Made by a program: the position numbers and the translations under genes | Shown here: positions 1-7,732 of the stretch, piece by piece | Layout: every line of letters starts with the position of its first letter | Position numbering within the stretch: position 1 is the stretch's first letter | Assembly (NCBI GenBank): GCA_964293815.1 | Contig: CAXYYC010000008.1 | Location: 6,192-70,191, forward strand | DNA length: 64,000 nucleotides | Direction of reading: 5' to 3' | Source: CTSOIL-112 sp964293815 | GTDB lineage: Bacteria > Pseudomonadota > Gammaproteobacteria > Burkholderiales > Burkholderiaceae | Notes under the pieces: generated by a model | The model's input: only the letters and a program-made list of their open reading frames with translations | Database searches by the model: none | Told to the model about the DNA's origin: nothing

Positions 1-45
1 TAGGTCGTGAATGCGCCGTGATGATTCAGCGCAATACACCAATGA

Positions 46-855
46 TTAACGCACACCCGCCATATAATCAGCCACCGCTTTGATTTCCGCATCGGTCAGA
101 CGCTTGGCGATATCCTGCATTTGGTTTTGCGGGCTATTGGTACGCACGTCTTCACGGAATGCTTTTAATTGAACCACCGCATAGTCCGCGAACTGACCAG
201 AAACATGTGGGTATTTATTCGGAATACCTGAACCTGTTGGGCTGTGGCAGCCTGCACATGCCGGTACACCTTTGCTCACAATACCGCCGGTGTAAATGCG
301 TTTACCCAAATTGGAGCTGGCTGGATCGGCGTTGCTCGCGCTCGCTGGAACGAGTTTTTGCGTGTTGAACCACAAAGCCAAGCTTTTCACGTCGTTATCA
401 AATTGTTTCGGATCTTTGGACAACAATTCTACCTGAGCTTTCATGGTAGAAATCGTAGACTCCCCCTTATCATTCAGCATATTGCCACGCAACGGCTCTT
501 TCGCGCCTTCGGCCACTTTAAAATCATGCATTTGTTTTTCCAAATACGCCATGTGTTGGCCAGCCAATTTCGGTTGTAATGGCACAACGCTGTTGCCATC
601 GGCATTGTGGCACGCCGCGCACAGACCTTCGGCAATTTTCTTACCGCGTTCAACGCCCACAGGCATATTTTGTACTTGGTCAATGGAGAACGGCGCTGCG
701 ACAGCCGCTGGTGCTGCCTCTGCAACCGCAGGTGCAGGCGCTGCAGCAGGAGTTGCCGCCGGAGCTGGTGCAGTGGCTTGTTGAGCAATGGCTACACCTG
801 AAATCACAGCAACGATGCCTACTGTGGCCAACAAATATGCGTAAGAACGTTTCAT
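46..855 (-). CDS. Cytochrome c4, dihaem periplasmic electron carrier
   Basis: Exported dihaem c-type cytochrome. It probably passes electrons from the bc1 complex or other donors to terminal oxidases in the periplasm. The protein (269 aa) opens with a hydrophobic signal peptide, followed by an Ala/Pro-rich linker and two homologous cytochrome c domains with haem-binding motifs CAACH and CAGCH. Met residues following each motif could be the sixth ligands. The reading frame stays open far upstream (to 1020), but the signal peptide must be N-terminal, so I chose the ATG at 853-855. An ATG four codons earlier (865-867) is the alternative. No strong Shine-Dalgarno sequence is visible. Two tandem haem domains of this size are typical of the c4 family. 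The gene is divergent from engB, and a palindromic element lies in the gap between them. Confidence 0.9.
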   Translation of the reverse strand: MKRSYAYLLATVGIVAVISGVAIAQQATAPAPAATPAAAPAPAVAEAAPAAVAAPFSIDQVQNMPVGVERGKKIAEGLCAACHNADGNSVVPLQPKLAGQHMAYLEKQMHDFKVAEGAKEPLRGNMLNDKGESTISTMKAQVELLSKDPKQFDNDVKSLALWFNTQKLVPASASNADPASSNLGKRIYTGGIVSKGVPACAGCHSPTGSGIPNKYPHVSGQFADYAVVQLKAFREDVRTNSPQNQMQDIAKRLTDAEIKAVADYMAGVR

Positions 856-1026
856 AATTAGATCCATACTAAAGAGAAAGGTGGGACGGCGATGGGCATA
901 GACGAATTTTTTGCGGATTGTATGTGATGAATGATCCGCGGCTTTATCCGCCATGATTTGTACAAAATTGCCGTTTTGTTCATTTGGCATTGTACAATAG
1001 AGCCGCCAAGAAACCAACAAATATCC

Positions 1027-1304
1027 TTAAGGAAACACGAAACAACCCAAACCAGTCTGAGTTCTGAGCAAAAAATAGTCAGAACGCGACGCAGGATAGG
1101 GGTCGTAGTCGTTCTACGAAGCCCCTATACTGCAACAAAGTTCTGGGTATTTTTTGCCAGAACCCGATGGGCTGGCGATTGGCGTGCGATTAACTGCGTT
1201 GTGACGCTGGTCTATGGAATGACCATAGACTGCGCGCCACGCCTTGTTACTCATCACGCCAATCAGCCAGCTCAGACGGTAGGGGTTGTTTCGTGTTTCC
1301 TTAA
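1027..1304. mobile_element. MITE-like palindromic element with 22-bp perfect terminal inverted repeats
   Basis: Positions 1027-1048 and 1283-1304 are perfect 22-bp inverted copies beginning TTAAGGAAACACGAAAC. The similarity continues inward with an ACC(A)GTCTGAG block. The outer TTAA on both sides could be a target duplication, which is itself palindromic. Inside are further inverted repeats: 1061-1067/1079-1085 (GTTCTGA), 1096-1108/1114-1128 (ATAGGGG TCGTAG), 1140-1146/1157-1163 (GTTCTGG), 1171-1186/1255-1271 (GCTGGC-GATTGGCGTG arm) and 1210-1217/1223-1230 (GTCTATGG). No credible coding sequence lies inside. A shorter relative lies at 32544-32626. A non-autonomous element is an inference; no transposase is in the window. 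It occupies the middle of the 516-bp gap between the cytochrome c4 gene and engB. Confidence 0.7.
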
Positions 1305-1371
1305 TTCCTACATGGATACTGGCTACATTGCCCCGCATTGTCATCAATTTCCATTATCTGAAAGTTTTTTC

Positions 1372-2037
1372 ATGTCGATTTTGCACCACAGTCAGTTTTT
1401 TACCACAGTGAATCACTATCAAGATTTACCGAGTGCGCCGTATCCCGAGGTGGCCTTCGCGGGACGCTCGAACGCGGGCAAATCCAGTGCCATTAATGTG
1501 CTGTGCAACCAAAAGCGTCTGGCATTCTCCAGTAATACCCCCGGTCGCACGCAACATATCAATTATTTTACGGTGGGGCGGCGCGGTGAAACCTACGGCT
1601 ACTTGGTCGATTTGCCCGGTTACGGCTATGCGCAAACCCCGCTGTCAGTCAAGGAGCATTGGAATCGCCTGCTGTCGCGCTATTTGCAAGAGCGCGATCA
1701 GCTCAAGGGTTTAGTTCTGATGGTGGACATCCGTCGCGGCTTGACGGAATTGGACGTGCAAATGATACAATGGTTCGTGCCTTTGGCGCGGCCGATTCAT
1801 GTGCTACTCACCAAATGCGACAAATTGACGCGCAATGACGCAAACAAAACGCTATTTGCCGTGCGCAAACAGCTCCAAGAATTGGCAGGTGACTGGGGGA
1901 CGGTGCAACTATTCTCCTCTACCAATCGTGTGGGACTGGAGCAGGCAGGCGAAATCATTGGGCAGTGGATTATGCACGCACGACCAGAACCCAACGAATC
2001 CGACGCAAGTGCATCGAATAACGCCGAGACGAATTGA
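1372..2037 (+). CDS. engB: Ribosome-biogenesis GTPase EngB (YihA/YsxC)
   Basis: Small GTP-binding protein of the EngB/YihA family, essential for large ribosomal subunit assembly in many bacteria. The 221-aa product shows the G1 P-loop GRSNAGKSSAIN, a switch threonine region (NTPGRTQ), the G3 motif DLPGYG and the G4 motif LTKCDKL, in the usual order. The N-terminal MSILHHSQFF...LPSAPYPEVAFAGRSN matches how the family begins. The frame stays open upstream to 931, but that part runs through the palindromic element and is not protein-like, so I take ATG 1372. The C-terminal tail is polar and rich in Ser, Asn and Asp. It is followed in the same direction by gshA after 132 bp. Confidence 0.93.
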   Translation: MSILHHSQFFTTVNHYQDLPSAPYPEVAFAGRSNAGKSSAINVLCNQKRLAFSSNTPGRTQHINYFTVGRRGETYGYLVDLPGYGYAQTPLSVKEHWNRLLSRYLQERDQLKGLVLMVDIRRGLTELDVQMIQWFVPLARPIHVLLTKCDKLTRNDANKTLFAVRKQLQELAGDWGTVQLFSSTNRVGLEQAGEIIGQWIMHARPEPNESDASASNNAETN

Positions 2038-2169
2038 CCACACAAAACACAGCCGTATTGGTTCGCACAAGCTTGAGCGCTCTTGAGTTTAGAGAAACCA
2101 TCCCAATCTGACAGAGCAACCCAATATCAATTAAAATCACACTCGAAATACTACCCACTAGGATAAATC

Positions 2170-3459
2170 ATGGTTCCTCATCTCCGCACCGCCCTGAGCG
2201 GCCCGCTTCCTGAACTCGAAAAGCTGCTGCTGGACTCAACCCCAATGATTGAACGCTGGTTCCGTCTGGAGTGGCAAGAGCACACGCCGCCGTTTTACAG
2301 CTCGGTTGACGTGCGCAATGCCGGCTTTAAAGCCGCACCCGTGGACACCAACTTGTTCCCCGGCGGCTTTAACAATCTGGCCGAAGAAATGTTCCCGCTG
2401 GCGACGCAAGCCGCGATGGCCGCGATTGAAAAATACTGCCCCGACGCCAAAAACCTGCTGATCGTTCCCGAAAAGCACACGCGCAATCAGTTCTACCTGC
2501 AAAACGTCGCGCAACTTTCTAAAATCATGCGCCTGACCGGCCTGAACGTGCGCCTCGGCTCGCTTTCGCCCGAAATCACCGAGCCAACCACGTTGGAATT
2601 GGCCAATGGCGAAACCCTCACGCTCGAACCTTTGGAGCGCAATGGCCGCCGCCTGACCGTGGGCAATGGCTCGTTTGACCCCTGCACGATTTTGCTCAAT
2701 AACGATCTGTCCAGCGGTCAACCGCTGATTCTCGAAAACATCCGCGAGCAGCATTTATTACCGCCGTTACACGCCGGCTGGACCGTGCGCCGCAAATCCG
2801 CACATTTCACCGCCTACGACGAAGTAGCGAAAAAATTCGGTAAATTCCTCGGTATTGATCCGTGGCTCATCAACGCCTACCACACCAATCTCAAAGGTGT
2901 GGATTTCCACGAGCGCGTGGGCGAGGATGAGTTAGCGAGCGCCGTTGAAGCCACATTGAAAAAAATCACCAAAAAATACAAAGAATACGGCATCAAAGAC
3001 GATCCATTCGTCATCGTCAAAGCCGACGCCGGTACCTACGGCATGGGCATCATGACTGTGCGCTCGCCTGATGACATTCGCGCCCTCAACCGCAAACAAC
3101 GCAACAAAATGGCGGTTATCAAAGAAGGGCTTGAAGTACAAGACATCCTGATTCAAGAGGGCGTTCCAACCATCGAGCGCTGGGATGGCCACATGGCCGA
3201 GCCGGTCGTCTACATGATTGATCGCTATGTCGTCGGCGGTTTTTACCGCGTTAATTCCGAAAAAGGCCACGATGAGAATCTCAACTCATCGGGTATGCGT
3301 TTTGAGCCACTGTCCTTCATCCCAGAGTCCGAGCACGACCCTGAGGACAGCAATACCCTGTACAACCGCTTTTACCAAGCGGGCGTAGTTGGGCGTCTGG
3401 CCATGCTCGCCTCATCGTTGGAGTTAGAACGTACCGACCCTGAGCGCGAAGACATTTAA
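2170..3459 (+). CDS. gshA: Glutamate-cysteine ligase, T. ferrooxidans-type
   Basis: First step of glutathione synthesis: ATP-dependent joining of glutamate and cysteine in the cytoplasm. The 429-aa protein belongs to the proteobacterial GshA family first described from Acidithiobacillus ferrooxidans, not the E. coli type. Typical segments are FYSSVDVRNAGFKAAPVDTN and LFPGGFNNL near the N-terminus, and FVIVKADAGTYGMGIM, probably in the nucleotide-binding region, around residue 280. The start ATG 2170 follows AGGATAAATC. The next gene is gshB, so both glutathione enzymes sit together. A GC-rich hairpin followed by T residues lies just after the stop codon and may separate the two transcripts. 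Confidence 0.93.
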   Translation: MVPHLRTALSGPLPELEKLLLDSTPMIERWFRLEWQEHTPPFYSSVDVRNAGFKAAPVDTNLFPGGFNNLAEEMFPLATQAAMAAIEKYCPDAKNLLIVPEKHTRNQFYLQNVAQLSKIMRLTGLNVRLGSLSPEITEPTTLELANGETLTLEPLERNGRRLTVGNGSFDPCTILLNNDLSSGQPLILENIREQHLLPPLHAGWTVRRKSAHFTAYDEVAKKFGKFLGIDPWLINAYHTNLKGVDFHERVGEDELASAVEATLKKITKKYKEYGIKDDPFVIVKADAGTYGMGIMTVRSPDDIRALNRKQRNKMAVIKEGLEVQDILIQEGVPTIERWDGHMAEPVVYMIDRYVVGGFYRVNSEKGHDENLNSSGMRFEPLSFIPESEHDPEDSNTLYNRFYQAGVVGRLAMLASSLELERTDPEREDI

Positions 3460-3468
3460 CCCAGCCAT

Positions 3469-3498
3469 CATTCCCGCGCAAGCGGGAATGTCGTTTTT
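3469..3498 (+). terminator. Hairpin terminator or REP-like repeat after gshA
   Basis: CATTCCCGC (3469-3477), a GCAA tetraloop and GCGGGAATG (3482-3490) form a 9-bp perfect stem, followed by TCGTTTTT. It works on paper as an intrinsic terminator for gshA. The same CATTCCCGC-type hairpin is a widespread intergenic repeat in betaproteobacteria, so it may be a repeat that doubles as a terminator. Confidence 0.6.
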
Positions 3499-3578
3499 CG
3501 CCTATCATTCATACCATCGCACCCCATTGCATACGATTGCGTATTATTATTGTGCATCAACCATTCAGACCAGACATC

Positions 3579-4523
3579 ATGGATATTCTCTTCATCGCCG
3601 ACCCGCTTGAAAAATTCAAAATCCACAAAGAAACCACCTACGCCATGATGCGCAGTGCACAGACGCGCGGACACCGGATTTGGGCATGTTTGGCAAACGA
3701 TCTGCGCTCGGATGGCGCGATACGCGCACACGCGCAACGCATCGAATTGATAGACCCCGCGTCACAAACGCACTGGTACAACGTCATGGAGCAAAGTGAG
3801 CAAGCATTGTCCAAATACGACGCCGTCATCATGCGCAAAGACCCGCCGTTTGACGTCAACTACGTCACCGACACATGGCTACTGGACGCCGCAGTGCGTC
3901 AAGGCGCGACCGTATTCAATTCACCATCGGCCATTCGCAACCACTCCGAAAAAGTGTCAATTTTAGAATTTCCCGAACTCACCGCGCCGACGCTGATCGC
4001 CAGCGACAAAGCCAGTTTCCAACGCTTTCATGCCGAACACCACGACATCATTCTCAAGCCGTTGGACGGCATGGGCGGCGCTGGTGTCTTTCGCGTGACC
4101 GAAAACGGCATGAACCTCGGCTCCGTGGTTGAAGTCCTGAGCGAAAACGGCACGCGCCCGATCATGGGACAAAAATTCCTACCCGAAATCGCACAAGGCG
4201 ACAAACGCATCCTCATCATCGGCGGACAAATCGTGCCCTACGCGCTCGCCCGCATTCCACAAAACGGCGAAGTCCGTGGCAATATGGCCGCAGGCGGCAA
4301 AGCCGTTGCGCAAACCATGACCGACGCCGACTGGCGCATTGCCAATACACTCGCACCGATTCTGTGGCAGCGCGGCATTCTGCTCGCTGGATTGGACGTG
4401 ATCGGCGAATGCCTGACCGAAATCAACGTCACCAGCCCGACGGGTTTTCAAGAGATTTACAATCAAACGGGGTTTGATGTGGCGGGATTGTTTATTGAGA
4501 CACTGGAGCACTGCGCAGGGTAA
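3579..4523 (+). CDS. gshB: Glutathione synthetase
   Basis: Second step of glutathione synthesis: adds glycine to gamma-glutamylcysteine with ATP. It is an ATP-grasp enzyme of 314 aa, the size of E. coli GshB. Visible family signatures are MDILFIADPLEKFKIHKETT at the start, RKDPPFDVNYVT, the ATP-grasp stretch DIILKPLDGMGGAGVFRV, LARIPQNGEVRGNMAAGGK, and the C-terminal metal- and substrate-binding segment LTEINVTSPTG. The frame extends to 3537, but the family start is the Met of MDILFIAD at 3579. No good Shine-Dalgarno sequence precedes it. It lies 120 bp after gshA in the same direction and is convergent with the YeeE/YedE pair. Confidence 0.95.
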   Translation: MDILFIADPLEKFKIHKETTYAMMRSAQTRGHRIWACLANDLRSDGAIRAHAQRIELIDPASQTHWYNVMEQSEQALSKYDAVIMRKDPPFDVNYVTDTWLLDAAVRQGATVFNSPSAIRNHSEKVSILEFPELTAPTLIASDKASFQRFHAEHHDIILKPLDGMGGAGVFRVTENGMNLGSVVEVLSENGTRPIMGQKFLPEIAQGDKRILIIGGQIVPYALARIPQNGEVRGNMAAGGKAVAQTMTDADWRIANTLAPILWQRGILLAGLDVIGECLTEINVTSPTGFQEIYNQTGFDVAGLFIETLEHCAG

Positions 4524-4540
4524 CGCAGTCCAATGCCGAA

Positions 4541-4957
4541 TCAGTCTGTGCTATCAAACCGCTGCGCCCACCAACCATGCGCCCCCGCGCCGACAAAAAT
4601 CGCCGCCAGCACCACCAGCATATGCCAGTTGCCCGTCCCCAGTCCTGCGAACGCAGGCGCAGGACACACGCCGCAAATGCCCCAACCAAGGCCAAACAAC
4701 ACACCGCCGAGCACCGTTTGGCGGCTCAATTGAAACGGCCGCGATTCGAACGCATCACCCGACACTGAGTTTGCACACCAGCGCGGAACCAGTTGAAACA
4801 CCAGCAGATTCACGCCAAAGGCCACGCCCAAAACCAATAACAAACCGAGGTCATTCAGGGTTAAAAACGCCAGCACAGTTTCAGGCCGGATCATGCTCGA
4901 ATACGCCAAGCCAAAACCAAACAGCACGCCACTCAGCAAAGTCCAAAACACCTTCAT
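4541..4957 (-). CDS. YeeE/YedE-family membrane protein, second of a pair
   Basis: Small integral membrane protein of the YeeE/YedE (DUF395, sulfur-compound transport) family, 138 aa with about four hydrophobic segments. The segment GLGWGICGVCPAPAF holds the conserved Gly/Cys/Pro motif of the family. The frame runs on upstream, but translation most likely starts at ATG 4955-4957, where the preceding gene ends (TGATG, 1-nt overlap), so the two proteins are probably translationally coupled. Paired half-size YeeE/YedE proteins are known in proteobacteria and are thought to pair to form one full-length transporter. Family members move thiosulfate or related sulfur species; the substrate here is inferred only. 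The gene is convergent with gshB. Confidence 0.8.
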   Translation of the reverse strand: MKVFWTLLSGVLFGFGLAYSSMIRPETVLAFLTLNDLGLLLVLGVAFGVNLLVFQLVPRWCANSVSGDAFESRPFQLSRQTVLGGVLFGLGWGICGVCPAPAFAGLGTGNWHMLVVLAAIFVGAGAHGWWAQRFDSTD

Positions 4958-5415
4958 CACATCACCGCCTTCATCAACAGAGCCGTCACAATAGCGGTGC
5001 TCAAAAATACCGCCACCATCAACATGGAACCAACGGACAACGAGGCCATACCACAAATCCCGTGCCCCGACGTACAACCACCGCCCAAACGCGCGCCAAA
5101 GCCGACCAACAAACCTCCGACGATCAAACGCCCCATTGACACCTGCGAGCCCTCGACCGGCAAGCCGAGCGCGACATACAGCACGCCGCCCAGCAGCATA
5201 CCGAGTGCATAAATCACCCGCCAGTTGCGCGAGCCGCGTAAAGATGATTGTTGGAAAAAAGGCAATCGCGAGAACCACGACCATGTGGCACTGAACACCG
5301 TGCTGGCGCCACCAAGCCGACCGGTGGTGACGAACAACAACGCCACCCCGACGCCGATGCTCAAGCCACCAACGAGATAACGTTCAAAACCATAAGGGAA
5401 AAATTCATACCACAT
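4957..5415 (-). CDS. YeeE/YedE-family membrane protein, first of a pair
   Basis: Integral membrane protein of 152 aa with about four transmembrane segments. It carries the YeeE/YedE signature GARLGGGCTSGHGICGMAS, in which the cysteine of GGGCTSGHG is the residue thought to handle sulfur substrates in this family. The start ATG at 5413-5415 follows GAGG. It overlaps the downstream partner by one base, so the two form a two-gene operon that probably makes a heteromeric sulfur-compound channel. No rhodanese or SirA-like TusA gene, which often accompanies this family, lies beside it. Function beyond membrane transport of a sulfur species is not shown by the sequence. Confidence 0.82.
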   Translation of the reverse strand: MWYEFFPYGFERYLVGGLSIGVGVALLFVTTGRLGGASTVFSATWSWFSRLPFFQQSSLRGSRNWRVIYALGMLLGGVLYVALGLPVEGSQVSMGRLIVGGLLVGFGARLGGGCTSGHGICGMASLSVGSMLMVAVFLSTAIVTALLMKAVM

Positions 5416-5469
5416 ACGCGCCTCACATCACACAAAGGAGCGCAGGCTATCACACTTTAGCGATGGCAA

Positions 5470-6696
5470 TCAATCCACAACGCGTATCTGCCCACCGCAA
5501 ACCGTGGCGACGCACGGATTCAAACCCATCGCATAGCTCAAATTCGCAGGCCGTTCAATGTCCCACAGCGCGAAATCCGCCGCATAACCCACGCGCAACT
5601 GCCCGACCGATTCGTGCAAACCGAGCGCGCGTGCGGCGTGGCAAGTTACACCGGCGAGCGCCTCCTGCGGCGTGAGTTTAAACAGCGTACACGCCATATT
5701 CATCGCCAGCAAAATCGAGGTCAGCGGCGACGTCCCTGGATTACAGTCGGTTGACACCGCCAGCGGCACGCCTGCCGTGCGTAAAGCTTCAATCGGCGGC
5801 AACTGCGTTTCGCGCAAAAAGTAAAATGCGCCGGGCAATAACACCGCGACCGTACCTGCCTGCGCCATCGCCGCTACACCGGCCTCGCTCAAAAACTCCA
5901 AATGATCGGCGGACAAACCACCGTAGCGCGCCACCAGCGCCGCGCCACCCTGATCCGACAACTGCTCGGCGTGCAATTTCACCGGCAAACCGTATGCGCG
6001 CGCCGCGGCAAACACCCGCTCGGTTTGCGCCGCCGAAAAGCCAATGCGTTCACAAAACGCATCCACCGCATCAACCAAACCCATGCTGACCAATTCGGGC
6101 AACATCGTGTCCACAATGTGCGTGATGTACGCATCCGCATCACCGTCAAACTCTGGCGGCACAGCGTGCGCGCCGAGAAACGTGGTGCATACGCGCACGC
6201 CACATTCCGCGCCGATGCGCCGCGCGACGCGCAGCATTTTCGCCTCGTCTTCCAGCGTCAAACCATAGCCCGATTTGATTTCCAGCGTGGTCACACCCTC
6301 GCTTAACAAGCGTTGCACCCGAGGCAAACTCTGCGTGAACAAAGCGACCTCATCAGCCAATCGCGTCGCGCGCACCGTCGAGCGAATCCCGCCGCCCTGA
6401 CGCGCAATTTCCTCATACGCCACACCGTTTAAGCGCGCTTCAAACTCATGACTGCGATTACCCGCGTAGACAATATGCGTGTGGCAATCAATCAAACCCG
6501 GCGTGATCCACGCGCCGTGCGCATCATGCTCCGTCTGCGCCTGCCAACCCGCTGGCAAATCCGCCTGCGCACCGAGCCATGCAATCCGTCCGTCACGCAC
6601 CGCCAAAGCACCGTGCTCAATCACGCCATATTCACCGCCGACCATCGTCGCCAGATGGGCATTAAGCCAAATTGCATCCCATTGATGTTCACTCAT
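5470..6696 (-). CDS. hutI: Imidazolonepropionase
   Basis: Third enzyme of histidine degradation: hydrolyses imidazolone-5-propionate to N-formimino-L-glutamate. It is a zinc-dependent amidohydrolase of about 408 aa. Family motifs are TPGLIDCHTHIVYAGNRSHE (metal-binding HTH), GGGIRSTV, VTTLEIKSGYGL, KLHAEQLSDQGG, ADHLEFLSEAG and VSTDCNPGTSP. Two adjacent ATGs exist (6697-6699 and 6694-6696). The GGAG just upstream is 4 nt from the first and 7 nt from the second, so I prefer the second. The start overlaps the end of hutG, which indicates translational coupling. It is the last gene of the hutU-hutH-hutG-hutI operon. Confidence 0.95.
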   Translation of the reverse strand: MSEHQWDAIWLNAHLATMVGGEYGVIEHGALAVRDGRIAWLGAQADLPAGWQAQTEHDAHGAWITPGLIDCHTHIVYAGNRSHEFEARLNGVAYEEIARQGGGIRSTVRATRLADEVALFTQSLPRVQRLLSEGVTTLEIKSGYGLTLEDEAKMLRVARRIGAECGVRVCTTFLGAHAVPPEFDGDADAYITHIVDTMLPELVSMGLVDAVDAFCERIGFSAAQTERVFAAARAYGLPVKLHAEQLSDQGGAALVARYGGLSADHLEFLSEAGVAAMAQAGTVAVLLPGAFYFLRETQLPPIEALRTAGVPLAVSTDCNPGTSPLTSILLAMNMACTLFKLTPQEALAGVTCHAARALGLHESVGQLRVGYAADFALWDIERPANLSYAMGLNPCVATVCGGQIRVVD

Positions 6697-7699
6697 CATT
6701 GCGCTCCAAATGTGCAACTAATTGTGTCACTAAGCGTGCCACTAAGCGTGCAACTAAGCGCGCCGCAACCCGTGCTGTATGCCCATCGACATCAAACTCA
6801 GGATTAAATTCTGCCCAATCCGCCACGCGCAATTTCCCCGACGCACACACCCGATCCAGCACTGCCTCCACCACCGACAAAGGCACACCCAAAGCCGATG
6901 GCGCACTCACGCCGGGCGCAACCGATGCTGGCAAAACATCCATATCGATGGTCAAATACAGCGCGTCCAGCGGCGCGATAAACGCATCCACCTGCGCCAA
7001 AATCTGCGGCAAATCCTGCTCGCGCATCTGCTCATCCAAGCGCCAATCCACGCCCAAATCACGCGCCCGCGCAAACAGCGCCGACGTATTCGCAAACTCA
7101 CTCACGCCCAAACACAGATACCGAAAATCCCAACCGCGCCGCGTGCATTCGTTCGCAATCTGTAAAAACGGCGTACCCGACGACGCACGCTCATCGAGCC
7201 GCAAATCAAAATGCGCATCCAGATTAACGATGCCGATTTTTGGTTTGCATTCAGCGTCACGCCCCAAATAATCGGCCAAACCGCAAAAGCTCGCATACGC
7301 GATTTCATGCCCGCCGCCCAAACCGACAGGAAACACCCCTTGCGCCAAAAGCTGGGTGATTTTTGCCGCAAATGCCGCCTGCGCAGACTCCAACGCATCC
7401 GCGTCGCACCGCACATCACCCGCATCCCACAGTGCACTATGCGGCGCACCATGAGGCGCACCATGCGGTACAGACACTGGAATATTGGCCAAAAAACGCC
7501 GCACTTGCGTTGGCGCAAAACGCGCGCCGATGCGCCCGTGATTGCGCTGTACGCCCGCGTCACACGCAAAACCCAGCAAGGCCACGCCTTGACTGTGCTC
7601 GCTCAATGGCGCAATGCGCTGATGCCAACGCGCACCCAGTTCACCTTCAAGCGCATCCACACGTCCCTGCCAAACCGACATATCCACGGTGTTTTTCAT
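6689..7699 (-). CDS. hutG: Formimidoylglutamase
   Basis: Arginase-family binuclear Mn enzyme that hydrolyses N-formimino-glutamate to glutamate and formamide, completing the direct four-step hut route. The 336-aa protein shows the metal-binding motifs GLGGGHE, NLDAHFDLR and TIDMDVLPAS in order. RBS AGAGG lies 7 nt before ATG 7697-7699. Two short in-frame tandem repeats are unusual: HGAPHGAPH near residue 80, and a C-terminal run of four-residue units (ARLV, ARLV, TQLV, AHL) encoded by 12-bp DNA repeats. The C-terminal repeat lies after the conserved catalytic region and probably extends the last helix. Its end overlaps hutI by 8-11 nt. Confidence 0.94.
   Translation of the reverse strand: MKNTVDMSVWQGRVDALEGELGARWHQRIAPLSEHSQGVALLGFACDAGVQRNHGRIGARFAPTQVRRFLANIPVSVPHGAPHGAPHSALWDAGDVRCDADALESAQAAFAAKITQLLAQGVFPVGLGGGHEIAYASFCGLADYLGRDAECKPKIGIVNLDAHFDLRLDERASSGTPFLQIANECTRRGWDFRYLCLGVSEFANTSALFARARDLGVDWRLDEQMREQDLPQILAQVDAFIAPLDALYLTIDMDVLPASVAPGVSAPSALGVPLSVVEAVLDRVCASGKLRVADWAEFNPEFDVDGHTARVAARLVARLVARLVTQLVAHLERNDE
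6714..6773. repeat. 12-bp tandem repeats in the 3' end of hutG
   Basis: Five consecutive 12-mers, 6714-6725, 6726-6737, 6738-6749, 6750-6761 and 6762-6773. The core is GCCACTAAGCGT, with the outermost two most diverged. Because the unit is 12 bp, a change in copy number would add or remove four residues (ARLV-like) without a frameshift. Confidence 0.8.
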
Positions 7700-7732
7700 C
7701 CATCATCCTCTGCTGAGTTATCCCCTGCGATG

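Noticed and set aside
931..1371. Possible 147-residue N-terminal extension of EngB
   Set aside because: The frame is open but runs through the palindromic element and gives a sequence with no family features. EngB begins normally at 1372.
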